This document shows, piece by piece, positions 12,390 through 21,537 of a stretch of DNA of 64,000 bases. Each line of letters begins with the position of its first letter. Positions within the stretch are counted from its first letter, which is position 1. The notes below the pieces were generated by a model. It saw only the letters and a list, made by a program, of their open reading frames with translations. It had not been told where the DNA came from and ran no database searches. This DNA is from Streptomyces lincolnensis (lineage in GTDB: Bacteria > Actinomycetota > Actinomycetes > Streptomycetales > Streptomycetaceae). Both the position numbers and the translations under genes were made by a program. The stretch spans positions 434,001 to 498,000 of the forward strand of contig NZ_JAIHON010000002.1 of NCBI RefSeq assembly GCF_021173675.1, in the 5' to 3' direction.

Positions 12390-13845
12390 CCCGAAGGGCT
12401 TTTTGAACCACGGCCGCGAGGTCGCCAAGTCCCGCCCCGTCGACGTGCGCCTGAAGGACTGGAACGAGGTCTACGTCCCCGGCTCCCTGCTGCCGATCAT
12501 CAGCAAGCAGGCCAGCCGCTGCATGGACTGCGGCATCCCGTTCTGTCACAACGGCTGTCCGCTCGGGAACCTCATTCCCGAGTGGAACGACTACGCCTAC
12601 CGCGAGGACTGGACGGCCGCGAGCGAGCGTCTGCACGCGACCAACAACTTCCCCGAGTTCACCGGTCGGCTGTGCCCGGCTCCCTGCGAGTCGGCGTGCG
12701 TGCTCGGCATCAACCAGCCCGCGGTGACCATCAAGAACGTCGAGGTCTCCATCATCGACAAGGCGTGGGACAGCGGTGACGTCGCGCCGCAGATCCCGGA
12801 GCGCCTGTCCGGCAAGACCGTCGCGGTCATCGGGTCCGGCCCCGCCGGACTCGCCGCCGCCCAGCAGCTCACCCGGGCCGGTCACACCGTCGCCGTCTAC
12901 GAGCGCGCGGACCGCATCGGAGGTCTCCTCCGGTACGGCATCCCCGAGTTCAAGATGGAGAAGCGGCACATCAACCGCCGTATCGAGCAGATGCGCGCGG
13001 AAGGCACCCGCTTCCGCACCGGCATCGAGATCGGCCGCGACCTCAAGGCGACCGACCTGAAGAAGCGGTACGACGCGGTCGTCATCGCCGCCGGTGCCAC
13101 CACCGCCCGTGATCTGCCCGTCCCCGGGCGGGAGCTGAACGGCATCCACCAGGCGATGGAGTACCTGCCCCTGGCCAACAAGGTCCAGGAGGGCGACTAC
13201 GTGGCGCCCCCCATCACGGCCGAGGGCAAGCACGTCGTGGTCATCGGCGGTGGCGACACCGGCGCCGACTGCGTGGGCACCGCCCACCGCCAGGGCGCGG
13301 CCTCCGTCACGCAGCTGGAGATCATGCCCCGCCCGAACGACGAGCGGAACCCGGTCTCCCAGCCCTGGCCGACCTTCCCGATGCTCTACAAGGTCACCTC
13401 CGCGCACGAGGAGGGCGGCGAGCGGGTCTACTCCGTCTCCACCACCCACTTCGAGGGCGACGAGGACGGCAACGTCCAGTGGCTGCACGTGACCGAGGTC
13501 GAGTTCGTCGAGGGCAAGCTGACCCAGAAGCCGGGCACGGAGCGCAAGATCCCCGCCCAGCTGGTCACCCTCGCGATGGGCTTCACCGGCACCGACCGCG
13601 AGAACGGCCTGGTCGAGCAGTTCGGCCTGGACCTCGACGAGCGCGGCAACGTCGCCCGCGACGCCGACTTCCAGACCAACGTGCCCGGCGTGTACGTCGC
13701 CGGTGACGCCGGTCGCGGCCAGTCGTTGATCGTGTGGGCGATCGCCGAGGGCCGCTCGGCCGCCCGCGGTGTCGACCGCTTCCTCACCGGGGCCAGTGAC
13801 CTGCCGGCCCCGATCCGCCCGACGGACCGCTCGCTGATGGTCTGA
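12382..13845 (+). CDS. gltD: Glutamate synthase small subunit (NADPH oxidoreductase)
   Basis: 487 residues. N-terminal cysteines in [14 protein letters not shown] (Cys47, 50, 55, 59) and [10 protein letters not shown] (Cys98, 102, 106) provide the 4Fe-4S cluster ligands. [17 protein letters not shown] (about 148-165) is the FAD-binding fold and [13 protein letters not shown] (about 278-290) binds [24 protein letters not shown] closes the FAD site. It passes electrons from NADPH to GltB. The start overlaps the gltB stop by 8 bp, so the two subunits are translationally coupled. Confidence 0.97.
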
Positions 13846-13855
13846 CGGCACCACC

Positions 13856-13873
13856 AGGGACCTGCCGGTCCCT
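13856..13873 (+). terminator. Hairpin after gltD
   Basis: AGGGACC and GGTCCCT form a perfect 7-bp stem around the loop TGCC, 11 bp after the gltD stop. A second small dyad, CCGTAC/GTACGG at 13885-13902, follows. Together they are a plausible end for the gltBD transcript. Confidence 0.55.
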
Positions 13874-13981
13874 CGACAAACGTCCCGTACAACGGCGTAC
13901 GGAACACTGGACGGCGTCTGCCCCTTGTCCCCGACCGGACGAAAGGGCGGGCGCCGTCGCCTTTCCGTGGGAACCTGGGGC

Positions 13982-14707
13982 ATGCCCGCGATCAGTCTCA
14001 GCAAGGTCCAGGAGCGCGCGCCCGCGCTGGTCAGCCTCTACAAGACCGCCGGGGAGTCACTGGAGAAGCACGGCCTGGAGGGACTGCGGGCGGCGGTCTA
14101 CCTGGTCGTCGACTACTCCGGCTCCATGCGGTCGTACTACCGCAACGGCACCGTGCAGGCGCTCGCGGACCGGGTGCTGGGGCTGTCCGCCCACCTCGAC
14201 GACGACGGAACCGTGCCGGTGGTGTTCTTCTCCACCGACATCGACGCCGTGGACGACATCGACCTCGCCGGGCACGAGGGGCGGATCGAGCGGATCGTGG
14301 CCGGTCTCGGCCCCATGGGCATGACCAACTACCACGTGGCGATGGACGCCGTCATCGACCACTACCTCGACAGCGGCACCCGCGAGCCCGCCCTCGTCGT
14401 CTTCCAGACCGATGGCGCGCCCAGCAGCAGGCGGGCCGCCGAGCAGTACGTGTGCCGGGCGGCCGGGCTGCCGCTGTTCTGGCAGTTCGTCGGCTTCGGC
14501 AAGGCCCGCAGCCCGCACTTCGAGTTCCTGCGCAAGCTGGACGAACTGGTGGTGCCGCAGCGGCGGGTGGTCGACAACGCCGGGTTCTTCCCGGCCGGCG
14601 CGAACCCGCGGCGGATGTCCGACGCCGAGCTCTACGACCGGCTGCTCGGCGAGTTCCCGAGGTGGCTGGCCGCCGCGCGGGAGCGGGGGATCGTACGGGC
14701 CCACTGA
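13982..14707 (+). CDS. VWA (TerF-like) domain protein
   Basis: 241 residues consisting essentially of one von Willebrand factor A domain. The MIDAS motif is VVDYSGSM (Asp44, Ser46, Ser48), followed by conserved FFSTDID, a central MGMTNYHVAMDAV and FQTDGAPSS. Such single-domain cytosolic VWA proteins in Streptomyces resemble the TerF/tellurium-resistance-associated group, but no ter genes are adjacent, so I do not assign a role. The ATG at 13982 starts exactly at the conserved domain edge (MPAISLSKVQERAPALVSLY); a convincing ribosome-binding site is not evident. It is followed after 73 bp by the cytochrome b gene. Confidence 0.85.
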   Translation: MPAISLSKVQERAPALVSLYKTAGESLEKHGLEGLRAAVYLVVDYSGSMRSYYRNGTVQALADRVLGLSAHLDDDGTVPVVFFSTDIDAVDDIDLAGHEGRIERIVAGLGPMGMTNYHVAMDAVIDHYLDSGTREPALVVFQTDGAPSSRRAAEQYVCRAAGLPLFWQFVGFGKARSPHFEFLRKLDELVVPQRRVVDNAGFFPAGANPRRMSDAELYDRLLGEFPRWLAAARERGIVRAH

Positions 14708-14780
14708 GCGTGTACGCACCGTTGGCTTGGCCGGTCCGGCGTGCCACCCTGTGGGTGATCCGACGGGGAGGCGACGACGT

Positions 14781-16430
14781 ATGGACGGCGCACGATCGGG
14801 GAACGGCGGGACGGGGACGCGGCGGGCCGCGCCGCCCGGCAAGGGCGAGAAGGTGGCCGACTGGGCCGACGGACGGCTCGGGCTGTACGCGCTGGCCAAG
14901 GCCAACATGCGCAAGGTGTTTCCGGACCACTGGTCGTTCATGCTGGGCGAGGTCTGCCTCTACAGCTTCCTCGTCCTGATCCTCACCGGTGTCTTCCTCA
15001 CCCTGTTCTTCGACCCGAGCACCACCGAGGTCGTCTACAACGGCACCTACGAGCCGCTCAACGGCGTCCTGATGACCAGGGCCTACGAGTCCACGCTCGA
15101 CATCAGCTTCGACGTGCGCGGCGGGCTGCTCATCCGGCAGATCCACCACTGGGCCGCGCTGGTCTTCGTCACCGGCATGCTGGTGCACATGATGCGGGTG
15201 TTCTTCACCGGCGCCTTCCGCAAGCCGCGCGAGCTCAACTGGGTGTTCGGCTGGACCCTGTTGATGCTGGGCATCATCACCGGCCTCACCGGTTACTCCC
15301 TCCCCGACGACCTGCTGTCCGGCACCGGGCTGCGCTTCGCGCACGGCGCCATCCTGTCCGTGCCGATCGTGGGCACGTACCTGGCGTTCTTCCTCTTCGG
15401 CGGGGAGTTCCCCGGGGACGACTTCATCGCGCGGCTGTACCCCGTGCACATCCTGCTGCTGCCGGGGATCATGCTGGGGCTGGTGGTCGCCCATCTGATC
15501 CTGGTCTTCTACCACAAGCACACGCAGTTCCCGGGGCCCGGCCGCGACAACAAGTCCGTGGTCGGTATGCCCTTCCTGCCGGTCTACATGGCGAAGGCGG
15601 GCGGCTTCTTCTTCCTGGTCTTCGGCGTGCTGACCCTGATGGGTGCCATCGCCAGCATCAACCCCGTGTGGGCCTTCGGGCCCTACCGCCCGGACCTGGT
15701 GACCACCGGTGCCCAGCCCGACTGGTATCTGGGCTTCTCCGAGGGGCTGATCCGGGTGATGCCGGGATGGGAGCTCAACTTCTGGGGCCACACCCTGGAG
15801 TTGGGCGTCTTCATCCCCTTCTCCCTCTTCCCGCTGATCCTGATGGCCCTCGGCGCCTATCCGTTCATCGAGGCGTGGATCACCGGCGACAAGCGCGAGC
15901 ACCACATCCTGGACCGGCCCCGCAACGTGCCCGTGCGCACCGGACTGGGCGTGGCCTGGCTGAGCCTGTACGCGGTACTGCTGATCGGCGGCGGCAACGA
16001 CATCGTGGCCACGCATCTGCATCTGTCCATCAACGCGATCACCTGGTTCGTGCGGATCTCGGTGTTCGTGGTGCCCGTCCTCGCGTTCGTCGTGACGAAA
16101 CGGATCTGTCTCGGGCTCCAGCGCCGGGACCGGGACAAGGTGCTGCACGGCCGCGAGACCGGCACCATCAAACGGCTCCCGCACGGGGAGTACGTCGAGG
16201 TCCACGAGCCTCTCTCGCAGCAGCAGCTGCACATCCTGACCCAGCACGAGCAGAACCCGCCCTACGAGGTCGGGCCGCTCGTCGACGCGAACGGCGTGCG
16301 GCGGCCGGTCAAGGCGTCCCAGCGGGTGCGGGCCCGGCTGGCGCGGGCGATGTTCGGGCCCGACACGCGGATCGAGAAGCCGACGGTGGAGGAGTACCGG
16401 CAGGTCACCAGCGGGGATCACCACCACTGA
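14781..16430 (+). CDS. Stand-alone cytochrome b (QcrB-like) protein
   Basis: 549 residues. Paired haem ligands are visible: His122 and His136 in helix B, and His223 and His238 in helix D. The quinol-site motif appears as PDWY (about 313-316). About eight or nine hydrophobic helices precede a hydrophilic C-terminal tail (about 440-549) ending in HHH, as in actinobacterial QcrB. The role would be menaquinol oxidation in a bc1-type complex, but qcrA and qcrC are not adjacent. This looks like a second, orphan cytochrome b. GGGGAGG supports the ATG at 14781. The last 26 bp overlap the convergent acyl-CoA dehydrogenase gene. Confidence 0.88.
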   Translation: MDGARSGNGGTGTRRAAPPGKGEKVADWADGRLGLYALAKANMRKVFPDHWSFMLGEVCLYSFLVLILTGVFLTLFFDPSTTEVVYNGTYEPLNGVLMTRAYESTLDISFDVRGGLLIRQIHHWAALVFVTGMLVHMMRVFFTGAFRKPRELNWVFGWTLLMLGIITGLTGYSLPDDLLSGTGLRFAHGAILSVPIVGTYLAFFLFGGEFPGDDFIARLYPVHILLLPGIMLGLVVAHLILVFYHKHTQFPGPGRDNKSVVGMPFLPVYMAKAGGFFFLVFGVLTLMGAIASINPVWAFGPYRPDLVTTGAQPDWYLGFSEGLIRVMPGWELNFWGHTLELGVFIPFSLFPLILMALGAYPFIEAWITGDKREHHILDRPRNVPVRTGLGVAWLSLYAVLLIGGGNDIVATHLHLSINAITWFVRISVFVVPVLAFVVTKRICLGLQRRDRDKVLHGRETGTIKRLPHGEYVEVHEPLSQQQLHILTQHEQNPPYEVGPLVDANGVRRPVKASQRVRARLARAMFGPDTRIEKPTVEEYRQVTSGDHHH

Positions 16431-17505
16431 GGACGGTGGAGCGGCAGGCGTCCGGGGTGCCCCACGCGGTGCGCAGGGCGCGGGCCTTGGTCAGCCACAG
16501 CGACAGGTCGTACTCCGCCGTGTAGCCGATCGCGCCGTGCAGTTGGAGCGCGGTGCGGGCCGTCCTGTACGCCGCGGTGCACGCCGTGAGTTTGGCGGCG
16601 GCCACGTCCGACTCCGTCAGGGTGAGGGCGGCGCCGAGGAGGAGGGGGCGGGCGAACTCCAACGCGATCTTGGCGTCGGCCAGTTGGTGTTTGACGGCCT
16701 GGAACGAGCCTATGGGGGCGCCGAACTGGGTGCGCTGCTTGACGTACGCGACCGTCCTGTCGAGGAGCGTCAGGCCGACGCCGAGGGCCTGGGCGGCGGT
16801 GGTGAGGCGGGCCAGGAGGAGGGGGGTGGTGAGGGGCGGGGCGGTGGTGAGGAGTTCGCCGCGGGGGGAGTGGTGCGTCGGGAAGAGGCGGCGGGCGGGG
16901 TCGAGGGAGGGGTGGGGAGGGGTGTCGGGTGGGGGCGCGAGGTGCAGCTGCGTGGCTTCGGCCGTCCCAGGGGGCGCTGCCCCCTGGACCCCCGTCGGCC
17001 CTGAAGGGGCCTCGTCCTCAAACGCCGGACGGGCTGAAAGTGCTGGGCGAGCTGAGAGTGCCGGGTGAGCTGGGAGCGCCGGACGGGCTGAGAGGCGTAT
17101 GTCTGCCATGTCGGCGTCCAAGGCGTACCCGCCCGTGGTCAGGGTCGCCACCGACTCGCCCGAGGCCAGTGCGGGCAGCAGGCGCTTCGCCGGGCCGGGG
17201 TCGTCCAGTCCGGCGAGCAGCGTGGCCGCGGCGACCGTCTCCACCAGGGGGCCCGGTACCGCGTGGCGGCCCAACTCGATGAAGGCGAGGGTGAGTTCGA
17301 CGGGGCGCAGGCCCAGGCCGTCGTAGGGCTCGGGGACGGCCAGGGCGAAGACGCCCGCGTCGGCGAGGCGGGACCACAGGGCGCGGCCGCCGGTGTGGTC
17401 GCCGCGGGCCCAGTCGCGGATCACCGTCGGTGTGTCGGCCGCCGTCAGCAGGGCGTCCAGGGAGCCGGTGAACGCGCGCTGTTCGGGGTCGAGGAGGAAA
17501 CGCAT
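16405..17505 (-). CDS. Acyl-CoA dehydrogenase, FadE32/33-like partner subunit with repeat-derived insert
   Basis: 366 residues. The N-terminal helical domain (about 1-125) and the C-terminal domain with KQRTQFGAPIGSFQAVKHQ, LQLHGAIGYTAEYDLSLWL are typical. The middle beta domain is replaced around 143-205 by a low-complexity stretch (SARPALPAHPALSARPAL and onward) that comes from an intergenic repeat lying in the gene. It is linked to the upstream fadE31-type gene by a TGATG overlap. Steroid-pathway acyl-CoA dehydrogenases of mycobacteria work as alpha2beta2 pairs of two different subunits, and this short neighbour is best explained as such a partner. Whether it still folds with the insert needs testing. 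It overlaps the convergent cytochrome b gene by 26 bp. Confidence 0.78.
   Translation of the reverse strand: MRFLLDPEQRAFTGSLDALLTAADTPTVIRDWARGDHTGGRALWSRLADAGVFALAVPEPYDGLGLRPVELTLAFIELGRHAVPGPLVETVAAATLLAGLDDPGPAKRLLPALASGESVATLTTGGYALDADMADIRLSARPALPAHPALSARPALSARPAFEDEAPSGPTGVQGAAPPGTAEATQLHLAPPPDTPPHPSLDPARRLFPTHHSPRGELLTTAPPLTTPLLLARLTTAAQALGVGLTLLDRTVAYVKQRTQFGAPIGSFQAVKHQLADAKIALEFARPLLLGAALTLTESDVAAAKLTACTAAYRTARTALQLHGAIGYTAEYDLSLWLTKARALRTAWGTPDACRSTVLSGGDPRW
16966..17092 (-). repeat. Streptomyces-type intergenic repeat embedded in coding sequence
   Basis: On the minus strand this reads AGCCCGTCCGGCGTTTGAGG, then a GGACGAGG-type segment, ending in the perfect hairpin CCAGGGGGC/GCCCCCTGG. 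These are features of a repeat that is very common between genes in Streptomyces. Next to it (17041-17092) the AGCCCGTCCGGC end is present in several degenerate copies, giving the SARPAL peptide repeats. The element is read in frame through the acyl-CoA dehydrogenase gene without a stop. Confidence 0.7.
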
Positions 17506-18644
17506 CAGCGGCGGCCTTTCGGCAGGCCGAGCAGGCGCTCGGCGACGATGTCGCGCTGGATCTCGTTGGTGCCGGCGTAGAGGGGGCCGGCCAGGGCGAA
17601 GACGTAGCGCTCGGCCCAGTCCGTGTCCGCCGACTCGCCCTCCTCGCCCAGGAGATCGAGGGCGGTCTCGGTGAGGGCGATGTCGTACTCGGACCAGAAG
17701 ACCTTGTTCAGGCTGGACTCCGGGCCGATGGTCTCGCCGTCCAGGAAGCGGGAGGCGGCGGCGTGGGTGAAGAGCTGGTAGGCGCGAGCACCGATCAGGG
17801 CGTCGGCCACGCGGTCCCGCGTGAACGCCGGGCTGCCCTGTGTCCGCCAGAGGTCGAGCAGGCGGTCGGCGGCGGCCAGGTAGCGGCCGGGGGAGCGGAG
17901 CATCAGCCCGCGTTCGTTGCCGGCCGTCGACATGGCGATCCGCCAGCCCTGGCCGGGCTCGCCGATGACGTCCTCGTCCGGGACGAACACCTCGTCCAGG
18001 AAGAGTTCGGCGAAGGCGGGCTTGCCGTCGAGGCGGGCGATCGGGCGGACCGTGACACCGGGGGCCCGCAGGTCGAACATCAGGTAGGTCAGGCCCTGGT
18101 GGGGTTTCTCCATGTCCGGGTCGGTGCGGAACAGGCCGAAGGCGCGGTCGGCGAAGGCGGCCCGGGAGGACCAGGTCTTCTGGCCGGACAGCAGCCAGCC
18201 GCCGTCCGTGCGCAGCGCCTTCGACCTCAGGGACGCCAGGTCCGAGCCCGCCTCCGGTTCCGACCAGGCCTGCGCCCAGACCGTACGACCGGACGCCATG
18301 GGCGGCAGCACGCGCGCGCGTTGCTCCTCGGTGCCGTGGTCGAAGAGGGTCGGCGCGAGCAGGCTGATGCCGTTCTGGCCGACGCGGCCCGGGGCGCCCG
18401 CCGCGTGGTACTCCTCCTCGAAGAGCAGCCAGCCGGTCAGACCGGCGTCGCGTCCGCCGTACGCGGCCGGCCAGTTGACCACCGACCAGCGGTCCTCGGC
18501 GAGTTCGGCTTCCCAGGCGCGATGGGCGGCGAAGCCCTCCTCGGTCTCCAGAGAGGGCAGCGGAACGGTCGGCACGTGCGCACGCAGCCAGGAGCGGGCC
18601 TCGGCGCGGAAGGCCTCCTCTTCCCGGGTGAAGGCCAGATCCAT
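17505..18644 (-). CDS. fadE31: Acyl-CoA dehydrogenase, FadE31-like
   Basis: 379 residues with N-terminal (TREEEAFRAEARSWLRAHVP), FAD-binding middle (AQAWSEPEAGSDLASLRS) and C-terminal domains, ending YAGTNEIQRDIVAERLLGLP. The position of the classical catalytic Glu in YEGT is Ala here, as is usual in this branch, where the base comes from elsewhere or from the partner. The segments SVVNWPAAYGGRDAG, FEEEYHAAGAPGR and SLLAPTLFDHGTEEQ closely follow my recollection of mycobacterial FadE31, which acts on ring-opened cholesterol intermediates. It starts 19 bp from a KstR2-like operator in the divergent promoter and has GGAAGG upstream. Its stop overlaps the partner gene start. Confidence 0.85.
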   Translation of the reverse strand: MDLAFTREEEAFRAEARSWLRAHVPTVPLPSLETEEGFAAHRAWEAELAEDRWSVVNWPAAYGGRDAGLTGWLLFEEEYHAAGAPGRVGQNGISLLAPTLFDHGTEEQRARVLPPMASGRTVWAQAWSEPEAGSDLASLRSKALRTDGGWLLSGQKTWSSRAAFADRAFGLFRTDPDMEKPHQGLTYLMFDLRAPGVTVRPIARLDGKPAFAELFLDEVFVPDEDVIGEPGQGWRIAMSTAGNERGLMLRSPGRYLAAADRLLDLWRTQGSPAFTRDRVADALIGARAYQLFTHAAASRFLDGETIGPESSLNKVFWSEYDIALTETALDLLGEEGESADTDWAERYVFALAGPLYAGTNEIQRDIVAERLLGLPKGRR

Positions 18645-18662
18645 GGGCGTCCATCCTTCCCT

Positions 18663-18676
18663 AACAAGTGTTTGGT
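18663..18676. promoter_or_regulatory. KstR2-type operator in the fadE31-ipdF divergent promoter
   Basis: AACAAGTGTTTGGT matches 9 of the 10 fixed positions of the mycobacterial KstR2 motif AnCAAGnnCTTGnT. It sits in the 48-bp gap between two divergent starts (18644 and 18693). The same 17-base core, ACCAAAC-two bases-TTGTTAGG, recurs at the second divergent promoter of the cluster (24903-24916) in the same relation to genes. The ipdF start is so close that its mRNA may be nearly leaderless. Confidence 0.75.
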
Positions 18677-18692
18677 AGGTTAGCGTGGCGGT

Positions 18693-19481
18693 ATGACAGG
18701 CGTCGAGAGTCCGGCCTACGTGCCCGGACACGGGCTGCTGGCGGGGCGCACGGCTGTCGTCACGGCGGCCGCGGGCGCCGGGATCGGCGGGGCGACCGCA
18801 CGCCGCTTCCTGGAGGAGGGCGCGCGCGTGCTGATCAGCGACGCGCACACCCGCCGGCTGAAGGAGTACGAGGCGGAGCTCGCCGGGGAGTTCGGGGCTG
18901 AGCGGGTGACCGCGGTGCCCTGCGACGTCACCGACGAGAAGCAGGTGCGGGTCCTCTTCGACACCGCCCTGCGGGAGCACGGACGCCTCGACGTCGTGGT
19001 CAACAACGCCGGCCTGGGCGGGACCTCCTCCCTCGTCCACATGACCGACGACCAGTGGACACGCGTACTCGACGTGACGCTGAACGGCACGTTCCGGTGC
19101 ACCCGGGCCGCCCTGCGCCGGATGCGGGAGGCGGGCGCGGGCGTGATCGTCAACAACGCCTCCGTGGTGGGCTGGCGGGCCCAGCCGGGACAGGCCCACT
19201 ACGCCGCCGCGAAGGCCGGGGTGATGGCGCTGACGCGCTGCGCGGCGCTGGAGGCGGCCGAGTACGGGGTGCGGGTGAACGCCGTTTCGCCGAGCCTGGC
19301 CATGCACCCGCACCTGGTGAAGGTGACGACCCCGGAGCTGCTGGAGGAACTGACCGCGCGCGAGGCCTTCGGGCGGTACGCCGAGCCCTGGGAGGTGGCC
19401 AACGTGATCGTGTTCCTGGCCTCGGACTACTCCTCGTACATGACGGGCGAGGTCGTCTCCGTCAGCAGCCGGCACCCCTAG
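18693..19481 (+). CDS. ipdF: Short-chain dehydrogenase, IpdF-like (steroid C/D-ring degradation)
   Basis: 262 residues. The classical SDR features are AVVTAAAGAGIGGATARR (nucleotide site, an unusual AAAGxGIG form), VVNNAG, Ser in NNASVVGW, and YAAAKAG (Tyr and Lys catalytic). The opening GHGLLAG, the whole VNNASVVGWRAQPGQAHYAAAKAG region and the C-terminus SDYSSYMTGEVVSVSSRHP follow my recollection of mycobacterial IpdF (Rv3559c) closely, and the length is the same. The role there is oxidation or reduction of a hydroxy-indane CoA ester before ring opening. It begins 17 bp after the operator and precedes kstR2 by 34 bp. Confidence 0.87.
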   Translation: MTGVESPAYVPGHGLLAGRTAVVTAAAGAGIGGATARRFLEEGARVLISDAHTRRLKEYEAELAGEFGAERVTAVPCDVTDEKQVRVLFDTALREHGRLDVVVNNAGLGGTSSLVHMTDDQWTRVLDVTLNGTFRCTRAALRRMREAGAGVIVNNASVVGWRAQPGQAHYAAAKAGVMALTRCAALEAAEYGVRVNAVSPSLAMHPHLVKVTTPELLEELTAREAFGRYAEPWEVANVIVFLASDYSSYMTGEVVSVSSRHP

Positions 19482-19515
19482 GGCAAGGGACAGCGGGACA
19501 GTGGACAGCAGGACA

Positions 19516-20139
19516 ATGGACAGCGTGCCGACCAAGAAAAAGCCCCAGGTGAGCGTCGCCGCTCCGGACCGCCGCCGTGAACTCCTCGGCACCGCCGCCG
19601 AGGTCTTCGCCGAGCAGGGCTACAACGCCACCACCGTACGCAAGATCGCCGACCACGCGGGCATGCTCGCGGGCAGTCTCTACTACCACTTCGACTCCAA
19701 GGAATCGATGCTGGAGGAGATCCTGCGGACCTTCCTCGACGAGCTCTGGGACGGCTACGACACCGTCCTCGGTGCCGGGACAGGGCCGCGCGAGACGCTC
19801 GAAGCCCTGGTCACCGAGTCGTTCCGGGAGATCGACCGGCACCGCGCCGCCGTCGCGATCTACCAGAAGGAGAGCAGGCAGCTGGTGGCGCAGGAGCGGT
19901 TCGCGTTCCTCGCCGACTCGCAGCGCAGGTTCGAGAAGGCCTGGCTGTCCACGCTGGAGCGCGGGGTGGCGGCCGGGGTGTTCCGGGCCGACCTCGACGT
20001 CCGGCTCACCTACCGGTTCGTCCGCGACACGGTGTGGGTCGCCGCGTCCTGGTACCGGCCCGGCGGACAGCACAGCCCGGAGGAGATCGCCCGGCAGTAC
20101 CTGTCGATGGTGCTGGACGGGATCGCCGTACGTACATAA
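19516..20139 (+). CDS. kstR2: TetR-family regulator, KstR2-like
   Basis: 207 residues. The N-terminal HTH (about 20-65) includes AAEVFAEQGYNATTVRKIAD and GSLYYHFDSKESML. The ligand domain keeps AVAIYQKESRQLV, YRFVRDTVWVAASWYRPGG and QYLSMVLDGI, which align with my recollection of mycobacterial KstR2, the repressor that responds to HIP-CoA from cholesterol. It lies inside the eleven-gene cluster and both divergent promoters of that cluster carry matching operators, so autoregulation and control of the whole block are likely. Start: ATG 19516 preferred over GTG 19501, because the sequence before both is a run of GGACA repeats with only a weak AGGAC site. Confidence 0.88.
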   Translation: MDSVPTKKKPQVSVAAPDRRRELLGTAAEVFAEQGYNATTVRKIADHAGMLAGSLYYHFDSKESMLEEILRTFLDELWDGYDTVLGAGTGPRETLEALVTESFREIDRHRAAVAIYQKESRQLVAQERFAFLADSQRRFEKAWLSTLERGVAAGVFRADLDVRLTYRFVRDTVWVAASWYRPGGQHSPEEIARQYLSMVLDGIAVRT

Positions 20140-20169
20140 CCCACTATCGCCGTACGCACGTGACTCACT
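20122..20169 (+). repeat. Two tandem 24-bp copies at the 3' end of kstR2
   Basis: ATCGCCGTACGTACATAACC plus CACT (20122-20145, containing the last codons and stop of kstR2) is followed immediately by a second copy at 20146-20169 that matches 20 of 24 positions. The second copy fills most of the gap before fadA6. Confidence 0.75.
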
Positions 20170-20180
20170 GGGGAGTTGCC

Positions 20181-21338
<1,158 letters not shown>

Positions 21339-21537
21339 GGGGGGCGGGGCAGGCGGGCGTGATGGTCATCGGGTGGCTGTGAGGGGGGCGGGCAGGCGGG
21401 CGTGATGGTCATCGGGTGGCTGTGAGGGGGGCGGGCAGGCGGGCGTGATGGTCATCGGGTGGCTGTGAGGGGGGCGGGCAGGCGGGCGTGACGGTCATCG
21501 AGCGGCTGTGACGGTGGCAGGCAGGCCGACGCGACGA

